A stretch of DNA of 64,000 bases from Ryuthela nishihirai (Eukaryota > Arthropoda > Arachnida > Araneae > Heptathelidae), in contig JAWZYU010000008.1 in the NCBI GenBank assembly GCA_038380435.1, positions 75,840,020-75,904,019 of the forward strand, read 5' to 3'. The position numbers and the translations under genes are program-made. Below are positions 11,122 through 21,429 of this stretch, in pieces; within the stretch, counting starts at the first letter, position 1, and the number at the start of each line of letters is the position of its first letter. The notes under the pieces were generated by a model. It saw only the letters and a program-made list of their open reading frames with translations. It made no database searches and had not been told where the DNA came from.

Positions 11122-11560
11122 GTATTTAATGAATATTAAGAAAGATATCATTCTGAAGTTAACATCGATCAGTTTCAGAGGAAAAATTGTCTTGAGCCGG
11201 GTGGTAAACGAACCCACGATCTCCTGATATCTTGTCAAGTGCTATGAACCACTGAGCTACCGGCCGCCGATCAAGATCTCCTCTAATTGATGCTATGAAC
11301 TTTCTACCAGCAATACACAATCAACATTACATAATTTTGTTGTCAACAACATTACACAATCATAGCACAATCATAGCAACAAGTTCTTAGCATCAATTAG
11401 AGGAGATCTTGATCGGCGGCCGGTAGCTCAGTGTCCCAGAGCACTTGACATGTTATCAGGAGGTCGTTGGTTCGTATCACAACCGGCTCAAGACAATTTT
11501 TTCTCTAAAATTGATCGACGTTAACTTCAGAGTGATATCTTCCTTAACAAATTAAATTAC
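11122..11560. mobile_element. Foldback element with two divergent tRNA-like arms
   Basis: Left arm 11122-11302 and right arm 11381-11560 are near-complete inverted copies of about 180 bp around a 78-bp spacer. Each arm holds a tRNA-like block: acceptor-like GCCGGT and ACCGGC pair, A-box-like TAGCTCAGT, B-box-like GGTTCG. The right-arm block (about 11415-11490) reads forward and the left (about 11195-11270) reverse. Differences between arms are scattered, so this looks like an old duplication. It could be a head-to-head pair of tRNA-derived SINEs or a foldback transposon. Confidence 0.75.
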
Positions 11561-12178
11561 TTAAAATTTTATGCAAAATTAATTTCCCTCCTTTCTATCC
11601 TCCTTTTGCTCAAGGCAGTCCAGGTCTGATGTATCTGGGCGGCGTTGGCAGATGGCAGTCCCCACGTCGCAAGCTTTCATCTGGCATAAAAATCATTATG
11701 ATCAATCCCCTCCGGTTTAATTTTTCTCCTTTAGAGAAAGAAATGGACCTATTTCGAACTACTGTATGAACATCCCCACGTCAGAAGTTTCTGAACGAAA
11801 TTGCCTTCCGTAGATAATGGAACTTTTCAAATCATTTCGTACCCACCAGAGTCCCTCGGATAGTTTGCCAGATATATGTAACTCTATATGGAAAAAAATT
11901 AAATATAGTCTGAGATGCCCAAAAAATGTATAGATATTACAAAAAATTATTATTATAATTGAAAAACGTTATTCATTACTAAACTTATAAAACTTTTATT
12001 AATTAACATATTGTGTTTATTAACTTTTACGTATTTATCAAACTAAGTTAATTATTTTAATTTCCGGTATGAATTCTTTGTTTTTGAAGCTTTCCCTTCA
12101 ACGAAGATCTTGTGTCCGTTCGTGCTTAATTAGAACGACTCCAATTTACAGAAACGCTCGTGCTCTTTATACCCAATA
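11561..12178. other. Mostly unassigned; short satellite-like piece
   Basis: Around 11630-11720, 'cgcaagctttcatctggcat' resembles the ~150-bp satellite found at 21430-22085. The rest shows nothing recognisable. Confidence 0.4.
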
Positions 12179-12191
12179 AACTGAAGAATGA

Positions 12192-12577
12192 GGGGCGGGG
12201 GTGGCTCAGTCGGTAGCGCGCCAGGCTCGTAATCTGTAGTTCCCAGGTTCGAGTCCCAGCTGGGTCAGCGTTGAGATTTATCTCCGCAAAATTCCCCGCC
12301 CTGCCCACGGTCAGTAGGGGACACCGATGGGCTTGGAAAGGCCGCCGTCCGTCGGATGGGACGTTAAGCCGTGGCCCCGTGTGCAGGAGAGCCATACCCT
12401 GTGCACGTTAAAGAACACGCTGGATGGCCTTGACGGGAGGCTACCATCTGTCTCCCAACAGCTGTTCCAATGGGTCCCCTCCCCCAACCTTCTCTGAGCC
12501 TTCGGGGTCCATGTGACCTGGCCATTTAGCCCATGGTGTGCAAAAAAGTGCCGCTCAGAGGTAAAACAACCCAACCC
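12192..12577 (+). mobile_element. SINE family A, complete, forward-strand reference copy
   Basis: This copy reads in transcriptional orientation. The tRNA-like head runs 12192-12265, with A-box-like TGGCTCAGTCGG (12202-12213) and B-box GGTTCGAGTCC (12246-12256). The body includes GGATGGGACGTTAAGCC (from 12354) and GTGCACGTTAAAGAAC (12401-12416), a pair of words I recall from the Meta-SINE central domain of many invertebrates. The 3' end is AAAACAACCCAACCC. The 13-bp target duplication AACTGAAGAATGA lies at 12179-12191 and 12578-12590. Transcription by Pol III is expected from family knowledge, not shown. Confidence 0.93.
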
Positions 12578-13019
12578 AACTGAAGAATGACTTTATCACG
12601 CGAAATAGGGAATTAGTTTGATGCATACCTTCTTTCAAATTTATTGGTGACAACAATTATTTTGAATAACTTTCAACTGTTAATGTTGTCTGTAGGATTT
12701 CGAGGAACACCCCCGATTTTACTTCATCCCAGACTATATTCTTCCCCTGAGTGAAATGCAAAGTTTGGTACCTCTAGCTCTTCTGGTGGATACACAAAAT
12801 TTCTTCTTTATATATTTGTATAGGGGAAAAGTACTCCCCTATACAAAAAATAGGAGATAACCTACAAGATCTGTTGGGCTTATGCTGATTTTTCATACAA
12901 AATACAAACAAGTACATAGGGACATGTCCGCTGATCTAGTAGTCATAAACACTAACCGCTACTCTAGGTATGGGCTTATTGGAAACCTTAGTAACATTAA
13001 ACCCTTCAAAATGCTGTTT

Positions 13020-13110
13020 GTGTGCTCATACCCTTAGGGATTTTTTATACAGCACAATGGGCTAATTGCTCAGGTGACAAGGACTCCAAGGCTAAAAAAA
13101 CACTGCACTC
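13020..13110 (-). mobile_element. SINE family A, short old fragment
   Basis: 'cacaatgggctaattgctcagg' and 'caaggactccaaggct' match the tail half of the element only. Surrounding 12591-13019 and 13111-13199 show nothing recognisable. Confidence 0.55.
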
Positions 13111-13199
13111 ATATAGGGCGTATTCTGTCAGTACCTCACAGACATTTCTGCTCTAATTCATACCTAATATATATAGACGACTGTTTGACTGACAGGGGA

Positions 13200-13583
13200 T
13201 CACGCTAATTTATCTATGAGGGCTAAAAACGTGAAAATTGGTGTCTGGGGTGTTTCGGGCTGTAGATGTCGGAAACGTTACGAAATTTCGGATACTGAGG
13301 GTCCTTCAAGGGATTAGATTGGATTTAGATCTATCGGTGGTAGAGAGCTGAAAATTAGTACCTTGGGGTATTTTGAATCGTAAATATTGGAAATGTAGTG
13401 AAATTCTGGATGTGATGGGTCTTTTGAGGAAAACTGGTGAAGAAAACCTTTGAGGTAACTGGAGATAACTGGTGAATAAAAACTGGTGAAAAACAAAAGT
13501 GAAGCTAAAAACTGGTGAATAAGGTCATTGATCAAATATACCTCTATGACAGGTAGAGGGTAATAAGGTATGGATGCTTAATA
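13200..13583. repeat. Satellite-like repeat E, segment 4
   Basis: Successive diverged units contain 'ggaaacgttacgaaatttcgg', 'ggtggtagagagctgaaaat' and 'ttggggtattttg'-type words. A short 'aactggtgaa' subrepeat occurs several times at 13432-13520. The array is cut by RTE copy R2 and resumes at 14884. Confidence 0.6.
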
Positions 13584-14883
13584 GCATCATCATCCTCCTC
13601 CTCCTCCTCCTCAAGCAGCCATGGGCTACGGAGGTCCAACCAGACCGTGCAGTTTAATTCTCCAAGCATATCTGTCCTGAGCTACATCTGCTGCATCCGG
13701 CCACTGCACACCAATTCTAACAAGATCCTGTTTGACATTGTCTGCATCCTAGGTCTCCCCCTCCTTCTGAGGCATCTAGGCACACTGCTCATAACCTTAT
13801 TCGCCAATCTATAATTATTCATATGGGCAACATGGCCAAACCAGCGGAGTCTCTCTCTGCACAATATGCTGCTTAAAGGAGGTTGCAGACTCCTTTGCCT
13901 AACCTCATCATTAGTTACAAAGTTAAACCACCTAATACCCAAGATACTGCGTAAGCATCTAGAATCAAAAGCATCTAGTTTCCTGTTATCTTGTTTACAT
14001 AGCGTTCAAGTTTCACTACCATAACTAACCCTAGAAAGAACCAAACTATTATACAGTCTAATTTTAGTCTTTAGGTGTATACGCCTATTTCTCCACAATC
14101 TCCATAGATTCTTAAAAGTCCCGGCAGCAATACCTATTCGTCTGTTAATCTCATGCCGCACATCACCAGTATCAGTTACGCAGCTCCCAAGATAATTAAA
14201 CTGTGACACCTGCTCAAGACTGCAACCATTCAGATTAACTGAATCACAACCTGCCTGACCAATTTTCATCACTTTAGTTTTCTCTCTGTTTATAACCAAA
14301 CCTACTCTACTACCAGTCTCATCAACAGTTCGAATGAAAGAATTCATCTCATCAACATCATTTGCCAAAAGGGCTAAATCATCAGCATAATCTAAATCAG
14401 AAATTTTCGTATCTCCAGCCCAATTAAGGCCAAAATCTTTCCCTTGAAGTGAATTTCGCATAACATAATCAACAACCAAAGAGAAAAGGAGACAAGATGC
14501 ACCCTTGTCGAACACCAGAAGTAATGCTAAACCAATTGCTACAAGCCTTACCAACTCTCACACACGACTCAGTGTTATTATAGAGAACTTTCATTATGTT
14601 AACTAACTTGTCTGGTATACCATATGATCTCACAATCAACCACAAATTATGACGATCAACAGAGTCGAAAGCCTTTTTGAAATCAACAAAGCTAGCAACC
14701 AAAGATTTCTGAAACTCTAAACATTTCTCAAGAATCTGCCTAAGTGAAAATATCTGATCCACACATCCCCTACCACTTCTGAATCCACATTGCTCATCAC
14801 GCAATTGCCTGTCAACCAGATTCTTATTTTTATTAAGCACAATCATGGAAAGAACTTTACCTGGAAGCATATAAGTCGTAAAT
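13584..14883 (-). pseudogene. RTE-clade LINE copy R2, 5'-truncated
   Basis: The element is on the minus strand, with 3' end at 13584 (GAGGAGGAGG tail, then CTGCTTGAGG complement). Open blocks are 14888-14469 ('CGFRSGRGCVDQIFSLRQ', 'FVDFKKAFDSVDR', 'GVRQGCILSPFLF'), 14554-14006 ('DLDYADDLALLAN', 'VINREKTKVMK', 'YLGSCVTDTGDVRHEINR') and 13942-13682 ('RLRWFGHVAHM'). The catalytic YADD is intact but frameshifts separate the blocks. The 5' end stops within RT at a satellite junction (about 14880), typical of incomplete reverse transcription. Confidence 0.9.
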
Positions 14884-15640
14884 CTCAATAATTTTGTAAA
14901 ATTTTGGATGCAAAGGGTCCTTCGAGGTCAATGGACAAATTTCGATATACCGGTGATGGAAAGCTAAAAACTGGTGAATAAGGGCTATTTCAGGAAGTAG
15001 AACCCAGAAATGAGAAGAATCTTTAGATCTGGTGTCACAGCCAAGGTCAAATAGGGATCAGAGTAATGGTCTAGAAATCAAGAGGTGCTGAAGGCACCGA
15101 CTAATTTCTAGTAATATATATATAGAAGATTGCGAATGTTTGATCGATAGTGCATAATGCTTAATTCTAGTATGATGCAGAATGTGTAGAGCTCTAAAAT
15201 TTGCACCTAGGGGTCATCCGGTTCAGAGATCTCAGAAAACAATCTATAATTTGACTTTAGACACGTCCTTCAAAGTAAAATCTTGTTCTTCAGGCGCTAG
15301 AAATGTGAAAAAATTATGCCTGGCAAGGTTTTGGGCTGTAAATTTCACAAACGTTACATCTCTCGAGGTCAAATTCGGATCTACTGGTAGTAGAGAGTTA
15401 AAAATTGGAGTCTAGGGGCATTTTGGGTCATAGGTAGATACAAACGTTACGAAACTTTTGGGTAGTAAGCGGTTAGATTTCTGAATGGTGAGAAATAGAA
15501 AATTTGGTGCATATGGCTATCTTTGGTCGTACACCTCAGAAACGTTAACTTCAGATCCGTGTCATGCTCAGTGTCAAATAGGGATCAAAATGACAGTCGA
15601 GAAATCAAGAGGCACCGAAGACACTTATTACATTTGTGGT
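14884..15640. repeat. Satellite-like repeat E, segments 5 and 6
   Basis: The units continue the array on the other side of R2: 'gggtccttcgaggtcaa', 'ggtgatggaaagctaaaaactgg', and 'gttacgaaacttttgg'. The 77-codon ORF at 15182-15415 lies within the repeats and is not credible. Confidence 0.6.
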
Positions 15641-15654
15641 ATGTTTAAAATCTA

Positions 15655-15875
15655 GTGTGGTCCCGCCATCCTCACAGACCTCGTGACCTTAACGGACATT
15701 AATATTATTAACCCGGGACGTATTTTTTTTATTATGTATCGGTATTGACTAATATAACTACTATGGCGTATTAAACTGACTTACTATGGACATTACTATG
15801 GCGTATTCAACTGACAGGCTTCTGCCAGACCTTTGTGCCAAGCAGCTGCTTGAGGGGATATTTATTTTATTATTA
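15655..15875 (+). mobile_element. SINE family B fragment
   Basis: The tRNA head is missing. The body 'cgccatcctcacagacct', a repeated 'actatggcgtatt' and the 3' end 'agcagctgcttgaggggatatttatttt' are present. A local duplication of 'ttactatg...cgtattcaactgac' is inserted in the middle. Confidence 0.75.
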
Positions 15876-15969
15876 TACGCTTATATGCATTTGTACGTTT
15901 TATAACATACAAGCTGTTAAACCTGATACTGATTCTCATTCTATGAAACTTCACCAGATTTTGACACTT

Positions 15970-16135
15970 TGCTACTGATCAAATGGACTATAGTTCAAGC
16001 CCTCAATAAGGTATGGATGCTTTCTTTCTGATTAGGTTAGGCCTTCTTAGATATCTTCTTAATGGCATATTAAACTGAGAAGGATTCTGTCGAACTTCTG
16101 TGGCAAGCAGCTGCGTGAGGGCTAATTTTTTACTC
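15970..16135 (+). mobile_element. SINE family B, diverged copy
   Basis: Head remnant 'tgctactgatcaaatgga', 'ggtatggatgctttctttctg', 'ggcatattaaactga' and the 3' end 'gtggcaagcagctgcgtgagg' follow family B order with many substitutions. Confidence 0.7.
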
Positions 16136-16280
16136 ATGCAAATCAACGACAAAAATATTTTTATTACTTTTTGCGAGCCATTTTAAGGATATGTTGATAA
16201 ATGACTTAACAGTTTGTGCTCCTAGCTAAAAATCTTGTCTAGAATCAAAGGGTTAAGTTTTTGAAGTGTGCACAATAGAA

Positions 16281-16346
16281 TTTAGCACGCTCCACCGGTG
16301 GTTAATTCGTGCAGCAGTTAGTGTTAACCGGTGGAACGCACAAATT
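16281..16346. repeat. Hairpin, ~22-bp arms
   Basis: Arm 'gctccaccggtggttaa' region (16281-16304) is inverted as 'ttaaccggtggaacg' (16323-16346), with an 18-base loop. It is isolated in otherwise featureless sequence (16136-16690). Confidence 0.65.
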
Positions 16347-16705
16347 TACTGCTTCCAGTGAAAATCAAAAGTCTCTGTTTATTTCTGGGGGTTCTGTATT
16401 GTTACTACGGCTGTAGAAATGGTGTATCTTTCTTAAGAGCACCGCCAGTGGCGCATCACATCATAAATTTGAAAGTTACAAATCAATAAGTTACCAATAC
16501 AGAATCATGTTAGTCAATACCAATACATAATAAAAAAAATATGTCCCATGTTAATTATATTAATGTTCGTTAAGGTCACGAACGTGTTAAATATTTTAGC
16601 CAATGACCTAGAATACATAGACTGCTTATATCACTGCTTTCAGGGTCACCACTACGTGACTTAAAGAAACTTGGCATCCATGACACATTAAGGTAACTCG
16701 ATTGG

Positions 16706-17093
16706 GTTGTGGGGTTGTTTTACCTCTGAGCGGCACTTTTCTGCACACCATGGGCTAAATAAATGGGCAGGTCACATGGACCCCGAAGGCTCAGAGAAGG
16801 TTGGGGGAGGGGACCCACTGGAACAGCTGTTGGGAGACAGATGGTAGCCTCCCGTCAAGGCCATCCAGCGTGTTCTTTAACGTGCACAGGGTATGGCTCT
16901 CCCGCACATGGGGCCACGGCTTAACGTCCCATCCGACGGACGGCGGCCTTTCCAAGCCCATCGGTGTCCCCTACTGACCGTGGGGAGGGCGGGGAATTTT
17001 GCGGAGATAAATCTCAACGCTGACCCAGCTGGGACTCGAACCTGGGAACTACAGATTACGAGCCTCGCGCGCTACCGACTGAGCCACCCACCT
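16706..17093 (-). mobile_element. SINE family A, complete
   Basis: Target duplication GTAACTCGATTGG at 16693-16705 and 17094-17106. The first bases of the tRNA-like head differ from the family (GTGGGTGGCTCAG-type start rather than GGGGCGGGGG). A 4-bp 'AATA' duplication lies in 'ctaaataaatggg'. Confidence 0.92.
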
Positions 17094-17106
17094 GTAACTC
17101 GATTGG

Positions 17107-17522
17107 AATCGCGTTTGAGTTCCATAGGATAACGTGGGTTTCATTCACTTCAATGTCTCATTTTATTTTGGCTTATAAAACACTTTAAACTCTCAGACAA
17201 TGTCTGTTTATGCACAATTAAACGTCCCAATAGATATAAAAAAGGAAAGGAATTACATTTTATGAGTATGTAAAAAAGCAATTAAAATTTGCTTGCAGAA
17301 CTGTTGTGAGAATCAATAGTTCGCTATTTTAAAATTATTTATGTTTTTATATATGTGTTACGAAATGAAGAGCTATATGTGAAATGGATACATGCAATAA
17401 TAGGAAGAAATAGAACCCAAATAAAAAAAAATCTATGCCGAGCCTTTAAATTGTCTCGCAATTGCCGCCATATGAGCATTCTGTGTATTCTAGATCGTTG
17501 GTTTTAGCGAATATTCGCTAAA
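17107..17522. other. No feature recognised
   Basis: AT-rich sequence without ORF or repeat call. Confidence 0.5.
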
Positions 17523-17882
17523 ACTTTTTTTGCACACAATGAGCTACATGATCAGATCCCAAGTGCTCAGAAAAGTTTGGGAGAAGGAACCCACTGCACA
17601 TATGGTAACTTTTCGTCAAGGCCATCCAGCGTGTTCTTTAACGTGCAAAGGTATGACTTTCCCACACACGGGTCACGGCTGTAAGTCCCAACTTAGCCAC
17701 ATGGGGCCTCAGTCACTAGGGGCCGACGCACGTCAGCCCCTAGTGATTGAGGGCAGGTTGGGGGTTAAAATCCGCAGCAGCAGGAGCAGATATAAATCTG
17801 AACACTGGCAAGGTGGGACTCTAACCCGAGAACTGCAGATTATGAGCCTGGAGAGATACCGGCTGAAGCAACGTCCGCACCC
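17523..17882 (-). mobile_element. SINE family A, diverged copy with internal hairpin
   Basis: Family A order is recognisable ('cacacaatgagctacatg', 'cgtcaaggccatccagcgtg', 'tgattgagggcaggttg', 'ctgcagattatgagcctgg'). The centre has gained a hairpin with 16-bp arms (17707-17722 and 17737-17752, one mismatch), absent from other copies. The 131-codon ORF here (17530-17925) is an artefact of the repeat. Confidence 0.8.
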
Positions 17883-19197
17883 TACAAAACAGAAGTTACG
17901 CAGGAAATATTCTGAAATAAAGTAGATTGATGGAAATGTTTTGCTTTTTAAAATACCTGAAATTAATTATTCGAACTGCGCAATAAATTTCGAGTCTTCT
18001 GTTTAATTGGTATGAGGTAGCAGATGCTGGAAGTTGTAGAAATTTTATTTAAGTGATTGGAAGGCGTGCATGGTTATTGGCATTACATGGGATTTAATTT
18101 AGCATGGTTATTGTTTATGAGACGTTAGGGAGCATGACATGTTATCACATAAATGTTACGCTTGATTACACTTAATAAAATTAATCATCAGTGTGAAGAG
18201 AAATTCATTAACGGGGCGAAAAACCAGCTGTTTTAAGTGTCAGAGAAATAAAAACGTGTAGCGCGTTACGATGAGTTGACTAAAGTTATTAAAAGGCAGC
18301 TTCGCATTAGGAGCGTTCGAGCTTTCCTTGCTGTATCAACTCTGAAATCAATTGAGGCGGAAGTTTTCAGCCAACACGTGAATGAATTCAATCGCAGGGT
18401 AGCGTGATAAGTCACGAAACGGAACCTTTCATTGTGTCATCGTTTGCGAGAGCAATGCTTACAAAAATGCAAGTTCAACGGAAATGCTTTGACAACGACG
18501 CCTTTCCAGAAACTTTGCTTACAACTACAAGCAGAAACATTTGCTATCCTAATTATGGACAGCTAGTTAGGAAAGAAAAATAAAACCACTCTTATCTAGA
18601 AGAGCACGGTGCAGAGTATGCTAATTTAATTCTTTGTGGACTTGCATACTTCCTGAATTTTCTGAACTACACCAAAGTTATGTGAAAAGGTTATTTTTTA
18701 TCTTATAGATCTTCATTTCCTTTAGTGGTTTCTTCAGCAAATACTACATTTAACGTACCACTGAGAAAAAAAAAAGTTCAACTTGTAACGCATATTAAAT
18801 GAAAACATTTTGTGCGATACTTCCGATTTACTGAATTAAGTAAGTCTAATTAACCTCTTTATTAAAAAAGTTTAAATATATGGAGAAACTGCCGACGTAT
18901 TAAAGGAAAAAAATCTCAGGGAAATATGAATAACAATGATTTTGAACCTAATAGGAAAGGCAACCTGTAGCCCGTATCACACTGCAACCAGTGCTCGCGG
19001 AGCTCTTAAAAGTAAAAAATCCACGAGCATGACCTTAACATAAAATTCGCCTCTTATTACCTATACTACTATATCTGGCATTAAAGAATTATTATTGCCA
19101 GGATCATTATTTTTTTTCTTTCATAATTTTTGCATTGTTTAAATAGCAACCTGTAAATTAAGGTTAATAAACTTCGATAGTTCCCAATATTTTTTGG
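17883..19197. other. No feature recognised
   Basis: 1.3 kb of AT-rich sequence. I see no ORF above chance, no repeat family match and no splice-bounded open segment on either strand. Confidence 0.45.
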
Positions 19198-19840
19198 TAT
19201 GTGAGTAGTTTTAGTACTGAGCGGCGCTCTTTTGCACACAAAGGGGACAGATTAAATCAGTGTCTCGCAAACTGTTTTACTCTGCGGCACACAATCTAAT
19301 TTTTTTTTTCCGCGGCACACCTAAAAAAGAATAAAAGCAAACTCTATATAATCGTCATTATATTTGCGCTTTGTTGAAGTCATCAGCCTGGTTTTACTTG
19401 AAGATTTGCTCTCGTTCTTTAATTCGTAACTCGGTGTTTGTTTTAAATATTTGTCCATTCTATGGCTTCAAATAATCAAAAATTAATACCAAAATTTGGA
19501 AAAAGCTTGATAAATACTTACAAGATCCCAGTTGATAAAATCTGAAAGATTTTTATTAAAGCACGTCGATAACTCAAGTCAAGTCAAAATGAAATCTTTG
19601 GAATATCTAGTGTCAATTTGAAAATCTCTCGCGGCACACTACTGTGCCGCGGCACACAGTTTGCGAGACACTGGATTAAATGGATTAAAAAGCCAGTCAT
19701 AAAGAACCCAAGGGCTCATTGAAGGGTGGGGGAAGGCAATCACCGGGCAGCTGTTGGGAGAGATATGGAAGCCTCCCGTCAAGGCTAACCATTGTGTTCT
19801 TTAAAGAGCACTGGGCATATGGGTAGCAACACCACAGAAT
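19198..19840 (-). mobile_element. Old SINE family A copy split by a hAT MITE
   Basis: The left piece (19198-19257, 'gagcggcgctcttttgcacac') and right piece (19674-19840, 'cagctgttgggagagatatgg', 'cctcccgtcaaggct', 'gtgttctttaaagagcac') are one diverged SINE. The tRNA head is lost. Confidence 0.8.
19258..19673. mobile_element. Non-autonomous hAT element (MITE) with perfect 8-bp TSD
   Basis: The ends are inverted copies of CAGTGTCTCGCAAAC (19258-19272 and 19659-19673), the CAGTG-type start being typical of hAT elements. The 8-bp duplication GATTAAAT lies at 19250-19257 and 19674-19681; 8-bp duplications are a hAT hallmark. 'GCGGCACAC' is repeated subterminally. The 416-bp interior has no ORF, so it depends on a transposase in trans. 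Confidence 0.92.
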
Positions 19841-19862
19841 AACTAGCTAACATAGATAAAGT

Positions 19863-19935
19863 TCGGTTGTTTTACCTCTGAGCGGCACTTTTTTTAACAC
19901 AATGGAATAGATGGCATAGTCACAATGACTCCAAA
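19863..19935 (-). mobile_element. SINE family A, 3'-end fragment
   Basis: 'cggttgttttacctctgagcg', then 'cacaatggaatagatggca' and 'cacaatgactcc'. Only the last ~70 bp of the family are present. Confidence 0.75.
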
Positions 19936-20060
19936 TTCATCGCCGCCACGGCGGGAATAGAACCCGCATCTCTCCAGATTCATTCTCTGGCATGAATGAG
20001 GGTTCTATTTCCCCGTGGCGGCGATGAATTTTTTTTCAGAATCTATTAATTAATATTTGA
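19936..20060. repeat. tRNA-related hairpin (third tRNA-like repeat, C)
   Basis: Arms of about 31 bp: 'attcatcgccgcca' with 'gggaatagaaccc' on the left, and 'gggttctatttccc' with 'tggcggcgatgaat' on the right. The right arm has a B-box-like GGGTTCTATTCCC form. It is followed by 'ttttttttcagaatctattaattaat', which recurs at 20317-20350 after an A-box-like 'gcgtggtacaatggtagcacgc' (from 20274). The two halves look like rearranged pieces of one tRNA-derived repeat. Confidence 0.6.
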
Positions 20061-20269
20061 TGTCTATCTTAACAGGGAATACTGTGCAATCACTTTGGAT
20101 TGATTTTTAATTATATATTAACGTCTTAGCGTTAGCAACCTTCTCATTAACATCTGATAATCAAATGCAACGATTGAAAGAGTTGCATCTCCTTGAGTAT
20201 AGACGGCGCTGTCTCAGTCACGTCTCAGGAAGAAGATTTATAAGGTCATATTCTGAAAGGGTTCATTGT

Positions 20270-20350
20270 CCAAGGCGTGGTACAATGGTAGCACGCTTTG
20301 GCATGAAGAGAGATTGCGGGGTTTTTTTTTCAGAATCTATTAATTAATGT
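20270..20350 (+). repeat. tRNA-Gly-like A-box half of repeat C
   Basis: 'gcgtggtacaatggtagcacgc' resembles the 5' half of a glycine tRNA gene. The 3' half is missing and is replaced by 'gcggggtttttttttcagaatc'. Not a functional tRNA gene. The 60-codon ORF across it is not called. Bases 20061-20269 show nothing else. Confidence 0.5.
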
Positions 20351-20354
20351 TTGA

Positions 20355-21130
20355 GGTGTCATTTAATCATTGCAGCAATTATTTCCATTTTTACAAATGG
20401 CATATATTTGCGAGAGGTATGTTGGTATTCGGTTCATCATGGGTTTGCTAGTATTTCCGCATTTTGAAAATCTGGTACTATATTTTATATGCTGTAATTT
20501 TTGCAATTGCCCAAGTTTCTTTTCTATTTTTAATATCTCTTTTATGCTAGGAGAATCTTTTTTCACATGAACGTTTGGTTTTTCCCTATGTAAGGTGTGT
20601 TAAGTCTTGTAGTTTCATTAATGATATGAATTTTCGAGGTGCCTGCTGTTTTTAATTTTTTATCTCTGAAGTTCTTAATTCTGTTCATTATGGTTTGTGC
20701 TGTTGGTACTTTATACTGATGTTGTTTCATGATTCTGTTCAAGGTGTTTTTGTAGCCAGGGTATATTTGGTGATGGCTGTATATTTAAGTTGTTTTTCCA
20801 ACTGTGCTGGGGTGGGCTTAGAATCTTTTTTTTTTGTGACCGATTTTGCTTCCTTTTGTATTTTTTCAATTAAATTTTCGGGTAATATGCTTGCTTTGCT
20901 AAGGTATATATGACATTTCTTTTTTTATGATAAGTTCTCTTGTTTGTTGAATATCTACAGTTTCTGATAAAGAGTGATCTTATTGCACTTTTTTTTATGT
21001 TGTATTGGGTGTTCAAATCGAAGGGAATTATAATGGTTTTGGTTGTGGGTTTATAGTACACCACTGTTTTCATGTTTGTGAAATAGGACAAAAAAACCTT
21101 GAACAGAATCATGAAACCACATCAATACAA
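20355..21130 (-). pseudogene. Penelope-like element remnant P1
   Basis: On the minus strand, 21112-20870 encodes 'YFTNMKTVVYYKPTTKTIIIP' followed by 'NIKKSAIRSLFIRNC', resembling the region after the catalytic core of Penelope-like reverse transcriptase. 20566-20363 continues toward the GIY-YIG endonuclease ('HKRDIKN'-type words in a broken frame). Frames are interrupted throughout. A related copy on the plus strand lies at 25626-26185. Confidence 0.65.
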
Positions 21131-21185
21131 AGTACCAACAGCAGCAGCACAAACCATACTGATCATAGTTAAGAAAGAGAAAAAT
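21098..21185 (+). repeat. Inverted duplicate of part of P1
   Basis: This segment ('cttgaacagaatcatgaaac', 'caaagtaccaacagcagcag', 'cacaaaccata') is the reverse complement of about 20670-20750. Penelope-like copies often carry inverted fragments at their ends. Confidence 0.7.
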
Positions 21186-21217
21186 TCTTTTTAAAAAATA
21201 TATATCAATCTTCTTAA

Positions 21218-21427
21218 AGGTCCCTAAAAAGCAGAAAATAAACCTAAAGCATATTGATGGTGCAATCAGTCACTGAGTTCGTATTGACTTCGAAGGAAGA
21301 TAGAGAGCAGGAAATTTTTTGATAAGGTAAACCGGTGCCCTATCTTCCTTCGAAAGGAATATGAACTCAGTGAACGATTGCACCAAGGATATGTTTTAGG
21401 TTTATTTTCTGCTTTTTAGGGCCCTAT
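21218..21427. repeat. Large hairpin with ~85-bp arms
   Basis: Left arm 21218-21303 and right arm 21340-21427 match with scattered differences. Matching words: 'aagcagaaaataaacctaaa' against 'ttaggtttattttctgcttt', and 'cttcgaaggaagatag' against 'ctatcttccttcgaa'. The loop is about 36 bp. Either a short foldback transposon or a hairpin transcript source. No ORF. Confidence 0.85.
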
Positions 21428-21429
21428 AA

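Noticed and set aside
12192..12265. tRNA gene prediction in SINE heads.
   Set aside because: The blocks keep A and B boxes but are fused to SINE bodies and flanked by target duplications; they are tRNA-derived, not functional tRNA genes.
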